Shown here in pieces: positions 58,348-64,000 of a stretch of DNA of 64,000 nt (position 1 is the first letter of the stretch; every line of letters begins with the position of its first letter). This DNA comes from Candidatus Zhuqueibacterota bacterium (lineage in GTDB: Bacteria; Zhuqueibacterota; Zhuqueibacteria; Residuimicrobiales; Oceaniaggregativiventaceae). The stretch is from positions 1 through 64,000 of the forward strand of contig WJMF01000224.1 in assembly GCA_014728085.1 (NCBI GenBank), read 5' to 3'. The notes beneath the pieces are model-generated. The model did not search any database, had not been told where the DNA came from, and saw nothing but the letters and a program-made list of their open reading frames with translations. The position numbers and the translations under genes were made by a program.

Positions 58348-58905
58348 ATGAAATGGTTCAGTCTGATTATTTTGCTGTTTATGTTCAATTGCGGGATCCA
58401 GGCGCCTCAGCTGAGCGTGACCGGCGAAAAAACCGCCCTGGAAAAACAGGTTCTCGGCGATTATGAAAAAATAGAATCTGATTCCTGGTTTATCGCTTCC
58501 GAACGTTCCTTTAATGAATTCAGAACCCAGTCGGACAACGAAGCGATTTTTACCGCCATGCATCAACGAAAAGCCAGAAAAACAGAGCTGGATGACTTGC
58601 GAAGAGACAAGGTAATCGGCGAAAACAATCGCGGCTTTTTAGAGGTATTGCCCACTGAAGCGTATGAGGAAAATGAGGACTATCGACGACGGGTTGATGA
58701 GCTCGTTCAAGCGGAGAACCGGGACCGGAAACGATTGTTTGAACGCATCATTGAAATCAATCAGTGGCAAGATGACGAGGTTTCATATTATCAACAGTTT
58801 GCCCGGCCGCAGCAGAAATCGGTTGCTGCCGGCACGATGATTCAAGACCCGCAAGGTCATTGGACGGAAAAGGCAAAACAAGAAAAGGAAACCGATCAAT
58901 TGTGA
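58348..58905 (+). CDS. DUF1318 (YdbL-like) lipoprotein
   Basis: 185 aa. Short lipoprotein signal MKWFSLIILLFMFNCG (Cys15). The second half carries the YdbL pattern: GENNRGFLEVLP, then RRVDELVQAENRDRKRLFERII, SYYQQFARPQ and a closing QGHW. In E. coli, YdbL is a soluble periplasmic chaperone-like protein and YnbE a separate lipoprotein, both partners of the AsmA-like YdbH. Here a single lipidated protein follows the AsmA-like gene. GGAG precedes the ATG. Its stop overlaps the start of the next gene (GTGA). Confidence 0.8.
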   Translation: MKWFSLIILLFMFNCGIQAPQLSVTGEKTALEKQVLGDYEKIESDSWFIASERSFNEFRTQSDNEAIFTAMHQRKARKTELDDLRRDKVIGENNRGFLEVLPTEAYEENEDYRRRVDELVQAENRDRKRLFERIIEINQWQDDEVSYYQQFARPQQKSVAAGTMIQDPQGHWTEKAKQEKETDQL

Positions 58906-61900
58906 AATATTTCAGCCCTTTGATTTTTTTCTGTTTGGTATTGTTCATTGCCGGGGTTTGCACGACGATCCCTGGATGGTCTTCCATCCAAAATTGTTAC
59001 GAGCGCATAACCTCTCATTATGATATAGATCTGTCCCCCCGGATTTCTCCTGATGGCCGGTGGCTCGCTTATGTGAACCGGCAGACGGATAACTATGATA
59101 TCTGGGTTCGAAATCTGGTCGACGGACGTCCGCATCAGGTGACCCATCACAAAGCCGATGATTTTTACCCGGTCTGGGGTCCGGATAATCGCACCCTGGT
59201 TTTTGTTTCCCAGCGCAGCGATGCTGCCGGAGACATCTATAAATTAAAGCTTAAAAAACGCGGCAAGGAGCTTAAACCGTCAGGAGAACCCGAACGCGTT
59301 ACTCAATATCTGGGATACGACAGCTATCCGGCCATATCACCGGACGGGAAAAAAGTCGCATGGGTTTCCGACCGTTCTGGTATGGATGAAATCTGGTTTT
59401 ATAATGACAACACAGGCAATACACTGCAACTGACCTTTGGTGGCGGCACTCACCCCTGCTGGAGTCCGGTATTGAACTTTATCTCTTTTACCTCTTTCAG
59501 AGACGGGGAAAACAGCAACGGCGATATCTATATGATTCATTTGAAAGGCCCGGAACCCGCGGATTCCATGAACAGGGCGCTGTGGGATCCCCGGGAATAT
59601 CCAACCTATCGGCTCACCTGCGGCCCCGCACTCGATGGCTTTTCATCCTGGAGTGCGGATGCCGGGAAGATCGTTTTTCTCCGCCATGAACATGATACGA
59701 ACGGCGACGGAGATGTGACTCCGGCCGATCACGGAGCTCTCTGGTGTGCGGACGTTTACGAATTTCCCCGGGAAACAACCCCAAAGCCGACCTGGGTAAC
59801 CGGTTTCTGTTCAAACCTGGTCGACCGTGCCATCCCCCTGACGTTATACGGATACCGCGTCATGCAGCCCTGGTATGCAGATAAAGTATATGCTTCCTTT
59901 GATATTGATGATAATGTCGATATTTATGCGATTCCCGACAGTGGTTGTCTGCCGCGGAAAGCAGATGCTGTGGAACAACTCGATTTTGCTGAAACATCAT
60001 ATCCTCTTTCCGGAACGATAGATCAGGAGGTTCCGGGTCCTCTGTTTGTCGGCTGGAATCCTTCCCGTCTGACCAGAGAAGACAGGATTTTATTGTGGCA
60101 GCGCTGCATCGCTCTTCATCGCGTGCTTGATTTTTTCGGTACACAATCCCCGGCGTCAGCAACCGCTTTTTATCACATCGCTGTTTGTCATTTGTTACTG
60201 GGATTCGAAGAGAGCGCCGCGACCTATCTGCACTACCTTCTCGATCAATATAGTCAGCCGAAGGAAATTCTCTTTTATGCTGAATTGGCGCTCCTTGGAC
60301 GGCAAGAGTCCGGCCTGCAGGCCCGACTGATGCAGATCGCGAGCCGATATCCTTTACAGTCCCGGGTTTTAGCCAGCGCTCAGTTTGAAATCGGCAAAGA
60401 AACAGGCCAACGGGCCGGGCTGAAAGCGGCAATATCTGAATACCAGCGCATCATCAGCAAAAACAGCGCTCAACCTGCCCTGCAAGCCCGGGCAACACAC
60501 CAAATTGCAGAAATTTACAAGACTCAACAGGATACGGCCCGGGCGCTCGAAACCTATATCGAGATCATCAGCTCTTATCCGGACCAGAAAGAGTGGCAAC
60601 AAAACGCTCAGCAACAATTTTTTGAGCTGAAAACACAAAACCAAAGCGGAAACGCCATCCGGAAAGTCTATCAGGATATTATTCGGGACTATGCTCACCT
60701 GCCTGTTCTTGTTTCCAGCGCAAAACTGTCGCTGGCGGATTCTCTGTTACAATGGGGCAAGACCGATAGTGCCTATGCCCTTTACGGCGACGTTGATGAA
60801 AACAGTACCCGGATGACAGAAAAAATAAAAAGCGCGCGTATCGGCCAAGCCCGCTGTCTGCAAAAACAAGGTGCTTATGAAGCGGCATTTGAGCTCCTGC
60901 ATCATACGGTTGAGCGGTTTGAATCCACTTATCCGGACTATGCGGCTGAGGTAAAATCAGAATGGGTACAAGGCCTGATGCGGCTGGGGAATGAGCTGCG
61001 TTTTTTTCGCAGATATAAAGAAGCAAAGCAATACTATGCACGCGCCAAAAAACTCTCCCCCCGGCATATGGATGCACATCGCTGTTATATAGAAACAAAG
61101 TATGAACTCGATGAACTCGATGAGGCGATTACAGAGTATGAGAACCTCACCAATGCACATCCGGAAAACTATATACTGGTTTATTCCCATGGTCTCTGTT
61201 TTTCCTATAAAGGAACCGAAGCGGCAGACCGTTCCAATGATCCGGGCAAAATTGATCCGGAAATGTTGCACAGCTCCAGCAATCGGGTTGCTCAGGCGCT
61301 GGTAAAAGATTTTACCATGATTCAACCGTATGTGACGCTGAGTTTTAACTATGAAATGACAGAGGATTATCTCAATTATAAAGCTTCGGTCCCCAAGAGT
61401 GTTTTTGACAGGGTGTATGAAACCCTGCTAACCCCCTTGCGCTTTATCTATCGAACCATCACCTTTCAGGATCCGCCCAAGCCACCGAGATTTTATGAGC
61501 GGGCCATCCATGAGCTTACAAAAGCCATTCACATGAATGATGAGAAGGAAAACCCGGCTTTTGAAGCAATGATTGCCATGAATCTCGCCAACACGCATTA
61601 TAAAATGGGCGAATTCGGCTATGATAAAGCATACCAGTATTACCGCGTCAAGTTGAACTATGATTCCTCTTTTGTCGACATGAAACATAAAGCGTTGACC
61701 TTTGAGCGTCTGGGGCACTGCGCCTTGATTTTGGGCGAATATGACAGGGGGCCCTATTATATTCGGAGAACCATTCGGCTCTACGAGGAAATGGGTCAAA
61801 ATGAGCATGTTTTACTCAACATAAAAAGGCTGGCCCTGTTATACGAAACATCCGATCAACATATGCAGGCGATCGATTATTATCAGAAATGTGCCGGGAT

Positions 61901-64000
61901 TGAGGAACGCAACGGCAAGTATTCGGATTTGGCAAAATCGTACCGGAGTATTGCCTATAATTATTTTCTGATGAAAAGAAGTGAAACCGCAATCGGGTAC
62001 GCTCAAAGGGCATTGGATTTAATAGAATCGGGACAGGCAGAAAAGATCCGGGCTGAAACGCGGCGATTCAAAGTGGGTTTGCTCGATCTGTACGTTCCGG
62101 TTCCATTTTTTGGCATTAAACCTATCGGCACCGCCTCGCTCAAGGGGTTAACCACAGACGATGAACGGGCATTGCTCTATACCATCATAAGCGAAAGTTA
62201 TATTCACCTGCGCCGTTACGAACAGGCGATTCAGTTTTATCAGCAAAAAATAGAAATTTATGAAAACTACAAGGACAAATCTCCCAAGGCGGCTTTTCTC
62301 AACCATCTGGCGCGTCTCTATTTTTTAAAGGGGGATTATGAGACCGCCTTTCAATATTACCTGCAATCCCTGAAGATCTGTGAAGAATATGACCTGATCT
62401 ATGCCTATTGTATCAACAGCCTTAACCTGGCTGAATTGATGGCGGATCGACTGGTATGGGAAAAATTCAACACTGCAGAGCAAGAGCAAACCTTTTCTCG
62501 GTTCCGCGCCCTCACACTGGAACATCTGCAAGCCGCGTTAGATCTGAGCGAAGATCAATTTTATGTTTTGAATGAATACAGCCAGCTCTTGCTGGCCAAA
62601 GGACGGTTTTATCTCTTGCCTCTTTTTTATAAAAACGCACATGCGGAGATGACGCTTTCAGACTTGACCGGGGCTGCTGAAGCAAATCAATATTTGAATC
62701 AAACGCTCGAAATTTCACTAAAATACGGCTATACCCGACAGGAAAGCGTCGCTCATCTGTTATTGGGTATGTTGGCGCAAAAACTGGGAGATCTGTCCGG
62801 AGCGGCATCTCACCTGCAGCGGGTGAGATGGCTTTCATTCAACCAGAGTTATTTTGATCTGGTTTGGCAGAGTAACATTCTATTGGGAGACATTACAAAG
62901 CATCTCGACAGGGCTACCCGGCAAAATTTGACCCTCAAGGTTCCGCTGTATTACTATAACGAAGCGATAAACATCATTGAAAAACTCAGGCCTTATAAAA
63001 TCGGCATTCATACATTCGATTATCGTAAAACCTATCAGGAACCCTATTGGAGAATGATAAAGCATCAAAATGAGCGGAAACATTATGAGCGGGCCCTTGT
63101 ATATGCCGACCGGCTTCGCCAGGGGTTGTTTTCTATCCTGACGGAAAACGGTTATATTCATTTTGAGGATGAACGATTAATAGAGTTGAATACGCTCTAC
63201 CGAGACGTGATGCAGAGGCACAACCAGCTACAGCTGGAAATGATTCAGGTCGTCAACCGGCCTCAGCTTTCACAAAAGGATTTGGTTGAAATCAAGCGTG
63301 AAATTGGCTCGTTGAAAGCGAAAATAGAAGAAATACAGGTATCGGTCAATGAACGGGCACCGCAACTCTATCGCCTTTACGATAATGAACCGGTCAAATT
63401 GGAGGAGATACAGGCATTGCTGAATGAGAGACATGTTCTTTTGTATTTTCAGCGAGTCGCTGATTCTCTTGCTTGTTATACGATATCTTCTTCGGATATT
63501 TCACTGCATACCGTTGCGCTTTCGGATCAGATGATCAGCTTGATGGATAACCCCACCCTTTATTCAGAGCCGGGAGTGGCCGATCGTCTCGATTTGCAGA
63601 TTTTTGATCCCTTTTTCAACTCTAAAGCCAGTCCGGAAAAAGTGACCGTCGTTCCCGACATCAGTACCCTAACCTGGCCATGGTTAGCCGCTCTTCGCAA
63701 GCAAGGGGTCGATTGTCCTGTTTCTTTCGGTTCGAGTCTAAAAAGCCTCTATCTCTCGCATCTTAACAAACGGGACAAAAACAACACGGTTTATTTAGCC
63801 GGCTCTGAAACGATAAAAGCAGCCATGCCTGAAGAGATGAACGTCATCGAACCCGTTTCCAATACCCGCTCCAACAGTTTTTATAATCAGTTATCCCAAC
63901 TCGGCCGTGCCGGTATTATCCATTTACAGGTCCAGAGTTTATGGAATGAGCTCGATCCCTGGTTTAGCCGACTGGGATTTGCCGTCAGGAGATCCCATGC
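58902..64000 (+). CDS. TolB/PD40 propeller, TPR array and CHAT-like protein (runs off the window)
   Basis: At least 1699 codons from GTG 58902, open to the window end. Signal peptide about 1-20 (MKYFSPLIFFCLVLFIAGVC). Residues about 40-370 are a TolB/PD40-type beta-propeller: RISPDGRWLAYVNRQTDNYD, WGPDNRTLVFVSQRSDAAGD, YPAISPDGKKVAWVSDRSGM, with a calcium-type loop DTNGDGDVTPADHG. TPR and helical repeats fill about 400-1440 (LYTIISESYIHLRRYEQAIQ; LNHLARLYFLKGDYETAFQY). From about 1500 a CHAT-like peptidase fold begins (LLNERHVLLYFQRVADSLAC). The usual HxATHG is here IIHLQVQSLW (63915-63944), so the catalytic His is Gln. The Cys box would lie beyond the window. It shares a 4-base overlap with the YdbL-like gene and is probably co-transcribed with the AsmA-like gene. 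Confidence 0.85.
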   Translation, partial: MKYFSPLIFFCLVLFIAGVCTTIPGWSSIQNCYERITSHYDIDLSPRISPDGRWLAYVNRQTDNYDIWVRNLVDGRPHQVTHHKADDFYPVWGPDNRTLVFVSQRSDAAGDIYKLKLKKRGKELKPSGEPERVTQYLGYDSYPAISPDGKKVAWVSDRSGMDEIWFYNDNTGNTLQLTFGGGTHPCWSPVLNFISFTSFRDGENSNGDIYMIHLKGPEPADSMNRALWDPREYPTYRLTCGPALDGFSSWSADAGKIVFLRHEHDTNGDGDVTPADHGALWCADVYEFPRETTPKPTWVTGFCSNLVDRAIPLTLYGYRVMQPWYADKVYASFDIDDNVDIYAIPDSGCLPRKADAVEQLDFAETSYPLSGTIDQEVPGPLFVGWNPSRLTREDRILLWQRCIALHRVLDFFGTQSPASATAFYHIAVCHLLLGFEESAATYLHYLLDQYSQPKEILFYAELALLGRQESGLQARLMQIASRYPLQSRVLASAQFEIGKETGQRAGLKAAISEYQRIISKNSAQPALQARATHQIAEIYKTQQDTARALETYIEIISSYPDQKEWQQNAQQQFFELKTQNQSGNAIRKVYQDIIRDYAHLPVLVSSAKLSLADSLLQWGKTDSAYALYGDVDENSTRMTEKIKSARIGQARCLQKQGAYEAAFELLHHTVERFESTYPDYAAEVKSEWVQGLMRLGNELRFFRRYKEAKQYYARAKKLSPRHMDAHRCYIETKYELDELDEAITEYENLTNAHPENYILVYSHGLCFSYKGTEAADRSNDPGKIDPEMLHSSSNRVAQALVKDFTMIQPYVTLSFNYEMTEDYLNYKASVPKSVFDRVYETLLTPLRFIYRTITFQDPPKPPRFYERAIHELTKAIHMNDEKENPAFEAMIAMNLANTHYKMGEFGYDKAYQYYRVKLNYDSSFVDMKHKALTFERLGHCALILGEYDRGPYYIRRTIRLYEEMGQNEHVLLNIKRLALLYETSDQHMQAIDYYQKCAGIEERNGKYSDLAKSYRSIAYNYFLMKRSETAIGYAQRALDLIESGQAEKIRAETRRFKVGLLDLYVPVPFFGIKPIGTASLKGLTTDDERALLYTIISESYIHLRRYEQAIQFYQQKIEIYENYKDKSPKAAFLNHLARLYFLKGDYETAFQYYLQSLKICEEYDLIYAYCINSLNLAELMADRLVWEKFNTAEQEQTFSRFRALTLEHLQAALDLSEDQFYVLNEYSQLLLAKGRFYLLPLFYKNAHAEMTLSDLTGAAEANQYLNQTLEISLKYGYTRQESVAHLLLGMLAQKLGDLSGAASHLQRVRWLSFNQSYFDLVWQSNILLGDITKHLDRATRQNLTLKVPLYYYNEAINIIEKLRPYKIGIHTFDYRKTYQEPYWRMIKHQNERKHYERALVYADRLRQGLFSILTENGYIHFEDERLIELNTLYRDVMQRHNQLQLEMIQVVNRPQLSQKDLVEIKREIGSLKAKIEEIQVSVNERAPQLYRLYDNEPVKLEEIQALLNERHVLLYFQRVADSLACYTISSSDISLHTVALSDQMISLMDNPTLYSEPGVADRLDLQIFDPFFNSKASPEKVTVVPDISTLTWPWLAALRKQGVDCPVSFGSSLKSLYLSHLNKRDKNNTVYLAGSETIKAAMPEEMNVIEPVSNTRSNSFYNQLSQLGRAGIIHLQVQSLWNELDPWFSRLGFAVRRSH

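Noticed and set aside
59860-60432. Minus-strand open frames of 60-190 codons across 58.9-63.2 kb
   Set aside because: They oppose a continuous plus-strand frame with signal peptide, propeller and TPR motifs; compositional shadows.

Overview
The window looks like chromosomal core DNA of a free-living Gram-negative bacterium of the FCB-like groups, most like Calditrichota, KSB1 or Ignavibacteria relatives. The signs are C-terminal FlgD-like sorting domains with the NYPNPFNP signature (type IX-like export), cohesin- and dockerin-like modules, an S46 dipeptidyl-peptidase, a YbeY with the Bacteroidota-type HGxLHL...ED ending, and TolB-type propeller/TPR proteins. No tRNA, rRNA, CRISPR array, insertion sequence or phage gene was seen. 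The phylum assignment is inference.

Layout. 1-9.6 kb: exported and polysaccharide-related genes, namely the tail of a sorted protein, a convergent DUF5060/GH5-like hydrolase, an alpha-glucan phosphorylase, and three exported proteins built from cohesin-like, dockerin-like and sorting modules. 9.6-15.6 kb (minus strand): M48 lipoprotein protease, LigA, S46 dipeptidyl-peptidase and proline dehydrogenase. 15.7-25.9 kb (plus): parA-parB-M23 peptidase-bactofilin running directly into atpZ-I-B-E-F-H-A-G-D-C. The atpC gene ends at an in-frame TAG, after which recognisable epsilon-subunit sequence continues.

26-36.8 kb: the most distinctive block. Two very large periplasmic TPR/coiled-coil proteins (950 and 1497 aa) and a small secreted protein precede an ExbB/TolQ-like protein, two ExbD/TolR-like proteins and a TonB-like protein with an AgmX/PglI-type C-terminus. 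One ExbD-like protein has Asn where the family has its ion-carrying Asp. I read this as a proton- or sodium-driven trans-envelope machine of unknown purpose.

37-51 kb: aspS, a coiled-coil lipoprotein plus LysM protein pair, phoH-pgpH-ybeY-CNNM/CBS transporter, a polytopic membrane protein with an acidic tail, a cold-shock protein, a GYF_2-MinD fusion ATPase and a KtrB/KtrA-type potassium system. 50.8-58.9 kb: small heat-shock protein, Lon, a UAP1-like uridylyltransferase, and an AsmA-family (YdbH-like) protein with a DUF1318 (YdbL-like) lipoprotein. The last gene, still open at the window end (at least 1699 codons), encodes a TolB/PD40 propeller, then many TPRs, then a CHAT-like domain whose catalytic His position is Gln.

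Many genes overlap by a few bases or use GTG/TTG starts, so several listed starts differ from the longest open frame; reasons are in each entry.
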